From assembly GCF_014218805.1 (NCBI RefSeq), contig NZ_JACJUV010000001.1:992001-1056000 (forward strand): a DNA stretch of 64,000 bases. The letters run 5' to 3'. Made by a program: the position numbers and the translations under genes. The notes beneath the pieces are model-generated. The model ran no database searches. It saw only the letters and a list, made by a program, of their open reading frames with translations, and was not told the origin of the DNA. Below are positions 1 to 9,221 of the stretch, in pieces. This stretch comes from Teredinibacter franksiae. Lineage in GTDB: Bacteria > Pseudomonadota > Gammaproteobacteria > Pseudomonadales > Cellvibrionaceae. Position 1 is the first letter of the stretch. Each line of letters begins with the position of its first letter.

Positions 1-812
1 ACACAGGAAAAATTGACAAACTTTCACCGCGCACACGCACCCGCGCACACAAAATTGTTGAAGAAGCCATGCTTGCAACCAATTTATGTGCCGGTGAGTT
101 TTTGCAAAAACACAACACTGGCTTGTTTACCAGCCACAGTGGATTCCGCGAAGACAGGCTCGGTGAAGTAAAAGCCTTGTTAAAAGAAGAATCGGTTGAA
201 CATCCAGAAAATTTACTTGAAGCAGACAGCTATATTGCCCTCATTAAATCGTTAATGGCCTCCGACAAGGCCCACCTCGTATCGCCCTTGCGTCGAATGA
301 TGCCTTCTAGCGAACTAAGCTTGGCTGCAACGCCTCACCTAGGCATGGGCATGCCGGTATATGCCACCGTCACCTCCCCCATCCGTCGCTACGCAGACCT
401 CTACAACCACTGGGCCATTAGTCAGCTGTTAACCGATAGCGCGTTTACACCCATAACCACAGAAAACCTGGCAGCGGTGAAGAGCGCACTGCAACAAAGC
501 CGCCAGGCCGACCGCGAACTATACCAATGGCTGATTTGCCAGTACGCACAAAAATTTGTGGGCACAAGCGGTAAAGCCAAGGTACGCATTGTCACCCAAC
601 AAGGCTTTGGCGCGCGCTTAATCGATTCCGGTGTCGATGGCTTTGTGCTCTTCCCTAAAAAGCAGGAAAAAACGTTCGATGCTAAACGCATGACAATCAC
701 AACTCAAGGCAATACCTACGCACTGGAAAACGATGTAGAAGTGAAAATTGAGAGTGTGGACATGGAAAAACGCCGAATAGCTTTTAGCGTTATCGGCCCT
801 GAGGCTGATTAA
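1..812 (+). CDS. rnb: Exoribonuclease II, C-terminal part (5' end outside window)
   Basis: The reading frame is open from base 3, so the gene starts upstream of the window. The visible ~270 residues carry the end of the RNB catalytic domain, including the KIVEEAMLATN and TSPIRRYADL stretches that line the RNase II active-site channel. They are followed by a C-terminal S1-type RNA-binding barrel (about residues 165-265, GVDGFVLFP). The enzyme degrades single-stranded RNA processively from the 3' end in the cytoplasm. RNase II is preferred over RNase R because the tail after the S1 domain is short, with no long basic extension. The upstream domains cannot be judged. A hairpin lies about 220 bases downstream. 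Confidence 0.88.
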   Translation, partial: TGKIDKLSPRTRTRAHKIVEEAMLATNLCAGEFLQKHNTGLFTSHSGFREDRLGEVKALLKEESVEHPENLLEADSYIALIKSLMASDKAHLVSPLRRMMPSSELSLAATPHLGMGMPVYATVTSPIRRYADLYNHWAISQLLTDSAFTPITTENLAAVKSALQQSRQADRELYQWLICQYAQKFVGTSGKAKVRIVTQQGFGARLIDSGVDGFVLFPKKQEKTFDAKRMTITTQGNTYALENDVEVKIESVDMEKRRIAFSVIGPEAD

Positions 813-1032
813 CACTTGTTTAGCAGGGAATGGCCATATAAAAACGGCCAGCTCCCCCTGCCCGCTCTCCACCTCCATACCGACAGCATAAGGGTTAAAA
901 ACAAAAAAAAGAAAGAAATCACTCAAAAGAAAAGTACTTTTGATGGATAAACAGAAACAGTAAAGACCGCCGAAGACGTGAAATAATTAACCAAACGATT
1001 TAAAAGTTTACTTTAACTTTCGTATCACCGAA

Positions 1033-1057
1033 AAAGGGTTGTACTCAACAACCCTTT
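1033..1057. terminator. Hairpin between rnb and the nitrate operon
   Basis: Perfect 10-bp inverted repeat (AAAGGGTTGT / ACAACCCTTT) with a 5-base loop. The run of five T residues after the stem is on the minus strand; on the plus strand the tail is short. It could still end rnb transcription weakly. Confidence 0.5.
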
Positions 1058-1103
1058 ACTCTTACCTCAAATACCTCTAGCCAAGCACACACAACCCCCA
1101 GCA

Positions 1104-1120
1104 CTCACCATTTTGGTGCG
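1104..1120. promoter_or_regulatory. Putative NtrC binding site (distal)
   Basis: CTCACC-N5-GGTGCG resembles the NtrC dyad TGCACC-N5-GGTGCA, with the inner CACC/GGTGC kept and the right spacing. It lies about 250 bases upstream of the sigma-54 promoter of the nitrate transporter operon, a normal enhancer distance. Confidence 0.55.
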
Positions 1121-1264
1121 ACCACTAACAATTAAAAAGTAAAACAAGAATTTTTATTTCTGTCCAAGCACAGTTTTGTGTCTACTACGCCCACCCTTTG
1201 CACCACAAGCAAACACTACAAGCGGCGTCCTCTGTTCTAGTTTGAATCACCACTAGATGTAACT

Positions 1265-1281
1265 ATCACCAAAGCGGTGCA
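1265..1281. promoter_or_regulatory. Putative NtrC binding site (proximal)
   Basis: ATCACC-N5-GGTGCA matches 10 of 12 defined positions of the NtrC dyad, with the right half perfect. It is about 90 bases upstream of the -24 element at 1369, the usual place for an enhancer site of a nitrogen-regulated promoter. Confidence 0.65.
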
Positions 1282-1368
1282 TCAGAACTTCTCCTAAGCA
1301 AACAAAAACCCCAAGAAATCGCTCTTAGGCTACTGATTTTTAAGTACTTTTTTGATTTCCCCATCAGT

Positions 1369-1384
1369 TGGCAAGGGAATTGCC
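1369..1384 (+). promoter_or_regulatory. Sigma-54 promoter of the nitrate transporter operon
   Basis: TGGCAAGGGAATTGCC fits the -24/-12 consensus TGGCAC-N5-TTGC: GG and GC are separated by exactly 10 bases and only one core base differs. Transcription would start near 1395, leaving a leader of about 110 bases before nrtA. With the two NtrC-like sites upstream this predicts induction by nitrogen limitation. The leader could hold an attenuator, but I see only a weak inverted repeat (GCTCG/CGAGC, about 1437-1478). Confidence 0.7.
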
Positions 1385-1505
1385 ATTATCTCCATGTATT
1401 CATGACTCACAAATAATATTTTTAAACGCTGGTTTTGCTCGCACAGTTTCAACGCACAAATAACGAGCGCCATCCAATAAACACCTAATGACCTGGGGTT
1501 AAACA

Positions 1506-2912
1506 ATGGGACTAAAGATTTTTTCATTTCACAGACTTTCAAATTTTTCTGCGGCAATAATAACGGCGTTATTGCTGATAGTTACAACTTTAAGTTCACA
1601 TGCCGAAGAGCTAGAACTTGAAAAAGATGAACTGACTTTCGGCTTTATAAAACTGACCGATATGGCTCCACTGGCCATTGCCTACGAACAGGGCTTTTTT
1701 GAAGACGAAGGACTATTTGTAACACTGGAAGCGCAAGCCAATTGGAAAGTATTACTGGACGGTGTTATCGACGGTAAGCTTGACGGTGCGCACATGCTTG
1801 CGGGCCAGCCTCTAGGAGCAACTATCGGTTACGGCACCAAAGCCCACATCGTTACCGCCTTCAGTATGGATTTAAACGGTAACGGCATCACCGTTTCCAA
1901 CGACATTTGGAAACAAATGAAGCCTAATATTCCAGTCAAAAATGGCAAGCCCGTTCACCCCATCAGCGCAAGCGCGTTAAAGCCGGTTGTCGAAAAATAC
2001 AAGTCTGAAGGTAAACCCTTCAACATGGGCATGGTATTCCCCGTTTCCACCCACAACTACGAGCTACGCTATTGGCTAGCTGCCGGCGGACTTGAGCCCG
2101 GTTACTACGGCCCAGGCTCTTCCGGCACTGTTGGCCAAATTGCTGCCGATACACTGCTGTCAGTAACACCACCACCACAAATGCCCGCCACCATGGAAGC
2201 CGGCACTATATACGGCTACTGCGTGGGCGAACCTTGGAACCAGCAGGCCGTATTTAAAGGTATTGGTGTACCGGTTATCACCGACTACGAAATCTGGAAA
2301 AACAACCCAGAAAAAGTGTTCGGCGTGTCTGATGGATGGGCGAAAAAATACCCCAACACTCATTTAGCCGTAGTAAAGGCCTTAATTCGTGCGGCGCAAT
2401 GGTTGGACGAAAAAGACAATGTTAACCGCGAAGAAGCCGTAAAAATTCTATCCAAACCTAACTACGTGGGCGCCGACGCTGAAGTTATCGCCAACTCCAT
2501 GACAGGCACCTTTGAGTACGAAAAAGGCGATGTGCGAGAAGTGCCAGATTTCAACGTATTCTACCGCTATTACGCCACTTACCCATTCTACTCAGACGCT
2601 ATTTGGTACCTCACACAAATGCGTCGCTGGGGCCAAATTGGTGAGGACAAACCCGACACTTGGTACCACGACATGGCCAAAAAAGTGTACAAGCCCGAAA
2701 TTTACATGAAGGCTGCGAAAATTCTGGTTGCAGAAGGTAAAGTCAAAAAAGAAGATTTTCCTTTCGGAACAGATGGCTACAAGGCACCGCAAAAAGAATT
2801 TATCGACAGCATTGTTTTTGATGGTAAAAAACCAAACGAGTACCTAGCTAAGTTCCCAATTGGATTAAAATCTGGTGAAGTCGTAACCGCAACTGGCGTA
2901 AAAAAGAAGTAG
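1506..2912 (+). CDS. nrtA: Nitrate ABC transporter substrate-binding protein
   Basis: The 468-residue protein begins with a typical signal peptide (basic start, hydrophobic ~16-30, cleavage near SSHA-EE), so it is exported. The mature part is an NrtA/CmpA-type binding protein: [21 protein letters not shown] at the start of lobe 1, and a later segment with [15 protein letters not shown]. It captures nitrate (possibly nitrite) in the periplasm for the NrtB permease encoded 121 bases downstream. Sequence alone cannot separate nitrate from bicarbonate or cyanate binders, but the NtrC/sigma-54 control region and the nitrate reductase operon in the same window favour nitrate. A strong hairpin follows the gene and may keep its transcript level above that of nrtB. 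Confidence 0.88.
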   Translation: MGLKIFSFHRLSNFSAAIITALLLIVTTLSSHAEELELEKDELTFGFIKLTDMAPLAIAYEQGFFEDEGLFVTLEAQANWKVLLDGVIDGKLDGAHMLAGQPLGATIGYGTKAHIVTAFSMDLNGNGITVSNDIWKQMKPNIPVKNGKPVHPISASALKPVVEKYKSEGKPFNMGMVFPVSTHNYELRYWLAAGGLEPGYYGPGSSGTVGQIAADTLLSVTPPPQMPATMEAGTIYGYCVGEPWNQQAVFKGIGVPVITDYEIWKNNPEKVFGVSDGWAKKYPNTHLAVVKALIRAAQWLDEKDNVNREEAVKILSKPNYVGADAEVIANSMTGTFEYEKGDVREVPDFNVFYRYYATYPFYSDAIWYLTQMRRWGQIGEDKPDTWYHDMAKKVYKPEIYMKAAKILVAEGKVKKEDFPFGTDGYKAPQKEFIDSIVFDGKKPNEYLAKFPIGLKSGEVVTATGVKKK

Positions 2913-2951
2913 CCATTACAAAATTGCAACGAAGTTAAATGGAAAGTTTCT

Positions 2952-2993
2952 CCCGTCTTGTCGCGGTGGTTCGCCACCGCTCTTTTTGACGGG
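2952..2993 (+). terminator. Intra-operon hairpin between nrtA and nrtB
   Basis: GCGGTGG-TTCG-CCACCGC (2963-2980) is a perfect stem with a TTCG loop, followed by TCTTTTT, and enclosed by an outer CCCGTC/GACGGG stem (2952-2957/2988-2993). This looks like a partial terminator or 3'-stabilising stem that would raise binding-protein expression relative to the membrane components. Confidence 0.6.
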
Positions 2994-3033
2994 CTATCCA
3001 AGAAGAAACTGTATTTAGTGGACTGAATTTATC

Positions 3034-4047
3034 ATGAACAAAATCATCAACATATTGCAGGTATCAGGCTTAACGTGGTTTGTACCGGTCGCACGTCTAA
3101 TTGCAGGCGAGGATCCAAAAGAACAGGCAAAGCAACTTTGGATAGCAATGGGCATACCCATCATAGCTTTTGCTATTTTTATAGCTTTATGGGGGCAAAT
3201 GTCGAGCAAGGTGGTAACCAGCTTAGGCACCATACCGGGCCCAACCCAAGTATTTGAGCAGGCACAAGGCCTCTGGCAAGACCACAAATACCAACGGGAA
3301 AAACAAGCCGAATTTTATGACCGCCAAGAGAAGCGCAATACAAAATACGAAGCGCAGGGAAAGCTGGAAAAAGTAAAATGGCGTAGTTACACCGGTTCTC
3401 CCACATATATCGACCAGATTTGGACGAGCATAAAAACTGTTTTTATGGGGTTTTTACTGGCAACTATTGTTGCGGTTCCGCTGGGCATATTCTGCGGATT
3501 AAGCAACACATTTAATACGGCCATGAACCCCATAATACAACTATTCAAACCAGTTTCACCGCTTGCATGGCTACCCATCGTCACCATGATTGTAAGCGCA
3601 ACCTATGTCACATCAGACTCGTCTTGGTTCAGTAAATCATTTTTAAACTCAGCTATTACCGTAACCCTTTGCTCGCTGTGGCCAACACTCATCAATACCG
3701 CCCTTGGTGTTTCCTCCATCGACAAAGATTTGATGAATGTAGGAAAGGTATTACAGCTAGGCTGGTTCACAAAAATCACCAAACTGGTACTGCCCTCTTC
3801 GTTGCCGCTTATCTTTACCGGTCTACGGCTTTCCCTAGGCGTTGGTTGGATGGTATTAATAGCCGCAGAAATGCTGGCGCAAAACCCTGGCCTAGGAAAG
3901 TTTGTATGGGATGAGTTCCAGAACGGCAGCTCCAACTCGCTAGGACGTATCATGGTTGCCGTACTCACCATTGGCATTATCGGCTTTCTGTTAGACCGCA
4001 TAATGTTCACCCTGCAAAATTTATTTACCTTCGGCGATAAACGCTAG
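3034..4047 (+). CDS. nrtB: Nitrate ABC transporter permease
   Basis: The 337-residue integral membrane protein belongs to the NrtB/TauC/SsuC permease type. An N-terminal membrane segment (about residues 35-55) is followed by a charged periplasmic stretch (about 80-120), then the permease core with the EAA-like coupling loop (about 225-260, [21 protein letters not shown]) and [13 protein letters not shown] near the end. It would form a homodimeric channel coupled to the two ATPase domains encoded by the next gene, which starts 10 bases downstream. A GGAG Shine-Dalgarno precedes that next gene inside the spacer. The extended N-terminus with its extra charged loop is longer than in the smallest family members. 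Confidence 0.87.
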   Translation: MNKIINILQVSGLTWFVPVARLIAGEDPKEQAKQLWIAMGIPIIAFAIFIALWGQMSSKVVTSLGTIPGPTQVFEQAQGLWQDHKYQREKQAEFYDRQEKRNTKYEAQGKLEKVKWRSYTGSPTYIDQIWTSIKTVFMGFLLATIVAVPLGIFCGLSNTFNTAMNPIIQLFKPVSPLAWLPIVTMIVSATYVTSDSSWFSKSFLNSAITVTLCSLWPTLINTALGVSSIDKDLMNVGKVLQLGWFTKITKLVLPSSLPLIFTGLRLSLGVGWMVLIAAEMLAQNPGLGKFVWDEFQNGSSNSLGRIMVAVLTIGIIGFLLDRIMFTLQNLFTFGDKR

Positions 4048-4057
4048 GAGCTCTACT

Positions 4058-5902
4058 ATGTCATTTTTACAGTTCAAAGACGTCTGCAAAAATTACGGCT
4101 CCGGTAAAAACATTACCGAAGTTTTGGCCAATATAAATTTGGAAATTGAAGACGGAGAGTTTGTCGCAATCGTAGGCTTTTCAGGAAGCGGTAAAACAAC
4201 GTTGATCTCTTCTATTGCTGGGTTAATCAAACCCGATAGTGGTGAGGTTGTATTCAAAGGAAAGCCCGTAACCGGGCCTAGCCCAAAGCGCGGGCTTGTC
4301 TTTCAGAATTACTCACTTATGCCTTGGCTAACAGTGTTCGGTAATATCGAGCTGGCGGTAAACCAAGTTTTTAAAGACTGGCCAAAGAAAAAACGGGTAG
4401 AGCATATTCGCCGATATATCGACATGGTAGGGTTGTCGCACGCAGTAGATCGCCGTCCCGCAGAATTATCTGGTGGTATGCGGCAGCGTGTTTCGGTTGC
4501 TCGTGCACTCTCCATGCAACCCGAATTACTGCTGCTCGACGAACCACTCTCTGCTTTGGATGCGCTAACCCGCGCAAAACTTCAAGATGAAATTGAAGTT
4601 ATCTCGCAAAAAGAAAAGAAAACCATCGTACTTATCACCAATGATGTAGATGAAGCCATTCTATTGGCTGACCGGGTTATACCCCTAAATCCTGGCCCAC
4701 GCGCATCACTAGGCCCCGAATTTAAGATCAACATTCCCCGTCCACGCGACCGCACGCAAATGAACCATAACGACGAATTTAAATTTCTTCGTAAGGAGAT
4801 TACCCAATACCTGATGAAAGTGGGTATGGAAGCCGCTAATACCGACGACTCACTAATATTACCCAATATTCAACCCAACACCGCGCGCTTACCATCCAAA
4901 GAATCGATAAAAGCAGCCCAAGTTCCCGCGAGTGAAAAAGGTCGCGTAGCGCAATTTCCAAACGCTACAGCAGAAATTGCAGCACAACACCATACCCAAC
5001 ACATAGAAAAATACGTGGAATTTTCCAAGGTAACAAAAGTTTACCCAACACCTAAAGGGCCATTAACCGTTGTAGATAAATTCGACCTCAACATGAAGAA
5101 GGGGGAATTCATCTCACTGATAGGACACTCCGGGTGCGGAAAATCAACAGTGCTCAGCATGGTTGCAGGCCTAAATGACATAACCGGCGGCGGTATTATT
5201 CTCGATGACAAAGAAGTCACCAACGCCGGACCAGATCGTGGTGTAGTCTTCCAGGCTCCTAGCTTATTCCCCTGGTTAACCGCCCGTGAAAACGTGATGC
5301 TGGGCGTAGAACGGGTATACCCCCATGGCAGCAGAAAAGAACGTAAAGAAATTGTTGAATACTATCTTTCGCGTGTTGGCCTTGCTGACTCCATGAATAA
5401 AAAGGCTGCCGAACTCTCCAATGGTATGAAACAACGCGTCGGTATCGCCCGAGCCTTTGCTCTTTCGCCAAAACTATTATTGCTCGACGAGCCTTTCGGC
5501 ATGCTTGACTCTCTCACACGCTGGGAGTTACAGGAAGTGCTAATGGAAGTATGGAAACGCACGCAAGTAACCGCTGTATGTGTTACTCACGATGTGGACG
5601 AAGCCATTTTACTGGCAGACCGTGTAGTGATGATGACCAATGGACCCAACGCCAAAGTGGGTAAAGTTATGGAAGTCAATTTACCTAGGCCACGTACACG
5701 TAAGCAACTACTTGAGCATCCAGACTATTACCGCTATCGCGAAGAACTACTCACCTTCCTTGAAGAATGTGATCACGCCCACGAAGATGACAAACCCGTC
5801 TCCCTCAGCAGAGAAGAAGTCGCTGATATTGAATCAATTAACCTCGAAACCGTCACAGGGCTACCGCAGACAAAGGAAACGAAGGAAATGGCTACAGCAT
5901 AA
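4058..5902 (+). CDS. nrtC: Nitrate ABC transporter, two fused ATP-binding domains
   Basis: The 614-residue cytoplasmic protein contains two complete ABC ATPase domains. Domain 1: Walker A GFSGSGKT (40-47), Q-loop Q83, signature LSGGM (137-141), Walker B LLLLDE (157-162). Domain 2: Walker A GHSGCGKS (356-363), Q399, signature LSNGM (453-457), Walker B near 474-479, H-loop H511. They are joined by a linker of about 90 residues. In cyanobacteria the two ATPases are separate NrtC and NrtD, with NrtC carrying an NrtA-like domain instead; here both are in one chain. The H-loop position of domain 1 is Asn (TNDVDEA, N195) and the domain 2 signature has Asn for Gly, so one composite ATP site looks degenerate. 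The gene ends just before a strong terminator. Confidence 0.88.
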   Translation: MSFLQFKDVCKNYGSGKNITEVLANINLEIEDGEFVAIVGFSGSGKTTLISSIAGLIKPDSGEVVFKGKPVTGPSPKRGLVFQNYSLMPWLTVFGNIELAVNQVFKDWPKKKRVEHIRRYIDMVGLSHAVDRRPAELSGGMRQRVSVARALSMQPELLLLDEPLSALDALTRAKLQDEIEVISQKEKKTIVLITNDVDEAILLADRVIPLNPGPRASLGPEFKINIPRPRDRTQMNHNDEFKFLRKEITQYLMKVGMEAANTDDSLILPNIQPNTARLPSKESIKAAQVPASEKGRVAQFPNATAEIAAQHHTQHIEKYVEFSKVTKVYPTPKGPLTVVDKFDLNMKKGEFISLIGHSGCGKSTVLSMVAGLNDITGGGIILDDKEVTNAGPDRGVVFQAPSLFPWLTARENVMLGVERVYPHGSRKERKEIVEYYLSRVGLADSMNKKAAELSNGMKQRVGIARAFALSPKLLLLDEPFGMLDSLTRWELQEVLMEVWKRTQVTAVCVTHDVDEAILLADRVVMMTNGPNAKVGKVMEVNLPRPRTRKQLLEHPDYYRYREELLTFLEECDHAHEDDKPVSLSREEVADIESINLETVTGLPQTKETKEMATA

Positions 5903-5917
5903 AGCTGTCTAGATCAG

Positions 5918-5949
5918 AAAAAGCGCATTGTCAAAACAATGCGCTTTTT
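5918..5949. terminator. Bidirectional terminator between nrtC and mtrB
   Basis: Perfect 14-bp stem (AAAAAGCGCATTGT / ACAATGCGCTTTTT) with a CAAA loop. It has T-runs on both strands and sits between the converging nrt and mtr operons, so it can end both. Confidence 0.9.
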
Positions 5950-6007
5950 GTATTGTCGTCGCCCATCGCTCACGCGCCTAACAAGCGTTTAGTAGAAACC
6001 AAAAATG

Positions 6008-8116
6008 CTAAAAACGATAGTGCACAGACATCATTGTAGCTACAACGTCATAGTCTTCGGCATTGTAACCAAGACTAATGACATTCACCAACTCATCCAC
6101 CGCCAATCCAGCCATTTGCCAATCGTCCACCACATAGCTTTCATAGGCAAGAGAGCCCTTAACGAATAGATTTTCGTTTATTGCGTATTCTGCGAATGTA
6201 TTCAGTGTTTTATAGTCCGTGGTGAGCTGCGGATAAGGATCGCTGAGTACATAGGTGTCCACACGAATATTGCCGGCTGAATCGCTGTGCATATAATCCA
6301 TCCCAAGTTTTACCCTGTCGCCCATCAGACTATAGTTCACACCCCCACCCACAGTTTTCACAATATCTTCATTGTGCGCAAACCAATCGGCTGCAGAATA
6401 GCTTTCGCTTCCCGCTTGCTTGGATACGATTTTTTCACGTGTGCCAAAAAAATGAAAATTAAGCTTATCGGTTAGCACTACGGTTAAATCCGCATTGCGC
6501 GTTAGATCTCTCGCCTCGGTAAGACCAACAGGTGAATTTTTGTAGTGATCGCGAGACGAATCCACAAAAATATCCAGCGCCACCCTTTCATGAATAAAAA
6601 AACTTGCTCCGGCATAACCTTTTATTCGATCTCTATCCGCCATATTGTATTTGCGCATCAAGGGATTTTGGGCTGGTTCAATGTCAGCGACAGGATTAAA
6701 ACCGGACGCCTCTCTACGAGAATTGGAAAGCCGAAACTGCAAGTCCATTTTACTGCCAACTTTAACCCTCACTTTCCCCCAACCAGAATCTTCTTCCGTT
6801 TTTTCAACGTCTTGATAGCTTCGTTCTCGTACAGAAAAATCATAGCCAACACTAATTTTTGCCGGCCGACTTGGGCGTAAAACCGATTCCACCCCCCAGC
6901 TCTGATTGCGAAAACTATAGGGCAAATTCCGCCTAGTTACGCCGGGATATGCATCCGTAGTTACCCAATTAAACAACTGGCTTTGGGTTTTGTTATCGCG
7001 TTCATCAATGCGGTAAAAAGCTTTCACCTGCACTTTACGATTTAGTGTGGAATTTAGCCGCAGGGAACCCGTTAGGGTATCCACTTTTAGTTCGCCGGCA
7101 TCCTGCGGTAGCTGTACGAGTAAACCTTGGTTAAGCGTGGGTGCCAGCAACTCCGAAGTCTGACTCATACTACCACGGGCAATATCAGCATTAATTCGGC
7201 TGTTTCCAAGGTGATAACCTGCCGTCAAGCGCAGCTGCTGAAACTGATTGTCGGGCGGTAGGGCCAACTGCCCCTGATCAGCACCACTAGCAATTGGCCC
7301 GAAGGCATTCGACCAGGTTAACGACTCATTTTCATTTTTAAATTGGGAGCCATAAAAGGTTAAACGAGACTGCAGGTTGCGGTCAGTATAGGTGGCAGAC
7401 AACTCCAACTCATCGGTCACATAGTCAACCGGCTCCAGCATTTGCACGCTATTAAAGAAAAAAGCACCTGCATTACGCTTATTGCCGTCACGAATGTCAC
7501 GACGAAAATCAATAGCGGTTTCCCATTTATGCGCAGGTATATACAAGGCGCCCATATTGATACGCTTACGCTGAGTTTGTAAATCTACGGAAGAAAGCTC
7601 GGTGCTTATGTCACTGCTTTGACCAACAGGTACCCAATTTTCGGGCAACTGTAATTGTGCGCTGCCATTATTAGTGAAAATTGAACTCAACCCCAACCCA
7701 CGGGTATGCATTAATTCGCTGTAATCTAGAAAATATTCGTAGCGCCCCTGTAGCCCACCAGTAAAATTAGCCGTCTGGTTGTCCAGTGTTAGGTTGCGCA
7801 TCGATAGATCGTAAAAACGGCCGTTCTCAGCCAAGTAATTCACGCGTAAGTTGGCAATGCTGAACGGGCCTTCTTCATACAGACCATTATATTCACCAAA
7901 CCGCATGGCATCGCCAGAAAGGTTCCCAACCCCGAACTCAAGCTCGCCACTAATGCCGTATTCGAACGCACAGTATTTGCAGGCCCAACGTGAAACATCT
8001 AGGTCGGCGGGAAGCGTAGGTTCAGTGGTATCGGCCTGACTAGCAACGTTCAAAAGCACCAGTATTCCGCACAACAATGCGTTGACGAATGGATGATGTA
8101 ACGCTGGTATTTTCAT
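6008..8116 (-). CDS. mtrB: MtrB/PioB-type outer membrane beta-barrel of the Mtr conduit
   Basis: The 702-residue protein has a signal peptide (residues ~1-28, cleavage near SQA) and then mostly alternating amphipathic strands ending in a C-terminal Phe (VHYRF), as expected for an outer membrane barrel. Near the mature N-terminus is CKYC, the CxxC motif characteristic of MtrB proteins. In the known Shewanella complex MtrB forms a porin sheath around the decaheme MtrA, letting electrons cross to the surface cytochrome MtrC. The gene is last in the minus-strand order mtrC-mtrA-mtrB, 9 bases after mtrA, the same order as in Shewanella. Length fits the family (about 680-720). Confidence 0.88.
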   Translation of the reverse strand: MKIPALHHPFVNALLCGILVLLNVASQADTTEPTLPADLDVSRWACKYCAFEYGISGELEFGVGNLSGDAMRFGEYNGLYEEGPFSIANLRVNYLAENGRFYDLSMRNLTLDNQTANFTGGLQGRYEYFLDYSELMHTRGLGLSSIFTNNGSAQLQLPENWVPVGQSSDISTELSSVDLQTQRKRINMGALYIPAHKWETAIDFRRDIRDGNKRNAGAFFFNSVQMLEPVDYVTDELELSATYTDRNLQSRLTFYGSQFKNENESLTWSNAFGPIASGADQGQLALPPDNQFQQLRLTAGYHLGNSRINADIARGSMSQTSELLAPTLNQGLLVQLPQDAGELKVDTLTGSLRLNSTLNRKVQVKAFYRIDERDNKTQSQLFNWVTTDAYPGVTRRNLPYSFRNQSWGVESVLRPSRPAKISVGYDFSVRERSYQDVEKTEEDSGWGKVRVKVGSKMDLQFRLSNSRREASGFNPVADIEPAQNPLMRKYNMADRDRIKGYAGASFFIHERVALDIFVDSSRDHYKNSPVGLTEARDLTRNADLTVVLTDKLNFHFFGTREKIVSKQAGSESYSAADWFAHNEDIVKTVGGGVNYSLMGDRVKLGMDYMHSDSAGNIRVDTYVLSDPYPQLTTDYKTLNTFAEYAINENLFVKGSLAYESYVVDDWQMAGLAVDELVNVISLGYNAEDYDVVATMMSVHYRF

Positions 8117-8125
8117 ATAATAAAC

Positions 8126-9157
8126 CTACCGCATCATTTTCGGCCCAGAAGGGTGGTTAGAACCGTGAACCTGTGCATGACAATTCATGCATGCACCCGC
8201 ACGTAACAGCGCCGATGCATTGCCACCATTACCGATTGACGTTTGTGCAAGGCTCGGGTGGCCCTGCTGAGAATGGCAATCGCGGCACAACAGCGCCGTA
8301 CGCTTGGACAATAAATCCGGGTGTATAGAGCCGTGTGGCGTGTGACATAACGAGCAGTCCTCCGAAGCAGGGGCATGCTCCCACAAAAACGGTCCGCGCT
8401 TTTCCGCATGACAGCTGTAGCAGGTTTCATTTAACGTGGGTTTTACCAACATGGCATGCGTCTCCGCACCGTGGCTTGCATGACAATCACTGCAACCTAA
8501 TTCACCAAAGCGTACAGGGTGACTAGACGGTTTTAAAAACTCGCTGCGCTCCTTCTGGTGGCAGTTAAAACACACTTGCGCCTGCCGAGCGTTATCCAGA
8601 GATGGGTCGTGAGCCGTATGCACCGTATGGCAATCGGCACAAGCGACCTCGCCCATTTGGTGAGCACTGCCCTGCCAGGCGATATGATCGTCGTCTTCAT
8701 GACAGTCCAAGCACATACGGTTTTGTGCAGCCACCGACTCATTCGACTTCGGCCCAAAATTAAATATAGGAGGCCGTTCTTCACCTGGGCGAACCCGGCC
8801 TACATGGCTGCCGGTTTTCAGCGCCTGCTCCATAAACTGGATCGCTTTCACGCCGGGGCCATGGCAAGCCTCACACTGCAAGTTCGAAAACGGCGTTCGG
8901 GAATCGGCAAGGCTTGCATGCTTGGTTTTAAAAATATCAAAAACCGGAAATTTGGCTGTTTCGTCGTGACATTTAATGCAGGTGTCAGCACCTTTGCGCG
9001 TATATTCCACAGCACTGATAGACTGCTTGACAGTTTCGGGCAACACGACACGCTTCTCGTCTATTTCGGCCGCCGCAAAAGTAAAAAGAGGAATAAAAAG
9101 CAACGCCAAAAAAGCGCGCTTAAGGGCAAGAGAAAAGAAATGCAAATTCGAATGCAA
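8126..9157 (-). CDS. mtrA: MtrA/DmsE-type periplasmic decaheme cytochrome c
   Basis: The protein contains ten CxxCH heme motifs (CIKCH, CEACH, CLDCH, CADCH, CFNCH, CSDCH, CYSCH, CSLCH, CRDCH, CMNCH), the full set for MtrA, and its length (about 343) matches MtrA of Shewanella (333). The chosen start is a TTG at 9157: AGGAG lies 8 bases upstream, and it gives a clean signal peptide (ALKRAFLALLFIPLFTFAAA). A longer in-frame ATG at 9274 would overlap mtrC by 53 bases and place about 45 extra residues before the hydrophobic segment, so it is less likely. MtrA would carry electrons from periplasmic donors through the MtrB barrel to MtrC. Confidence 0.9.
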   Translation of the reverse strand: MHSNLHFFSLALKRAFLALLFIPLFTFAAAEIDEKRVVLPETVKQSISAVEYTRKGADTCIKCHDETAKFPVFDIFKTKHASLADSRTPFSNLQCEACHGPGVKAIQFMEQALKTGSHVGRVRPGEERPPIFNFGPKSNESVAAQNRMCLDCHEDDDHIAWQGSAHQMGEVACADCHTVHTAHDPSLDNARQAQVCFNCHQKERSEFLKPSSHPVRFGELGCSDCHASHGAETHAMLVKPTLNETCYSCHAEKRGPFLWEHAPASEDCSLCHTPHGSIHPDLLSKRTALLCRDCHSQQGHPSLAQTSIGNGGNASALLRAGACMNCHAQVHGSNHPSGPKMMR

Positions 9158-9221
9158 CGGCCTAGCTCCTTTGGGTTCACATTGGACGGCAGCTTTCGCA
9201 GCCACCGCCCCTAAGAGAGCA

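Noticed and set aside
1330..1557. 75-codon minus-strand frame overlapping the nrtA start
   Set aside because: It lies across the sigma-54 promoter region and nrtA, with no homology or ribosome binding site.
8558..9214. 218-codon plus-strand frame opposite mtrA
   Set aside because: It is the mirror of the heme-rich decaheme gene and shows no protein features; the minus-strand gene is certain.
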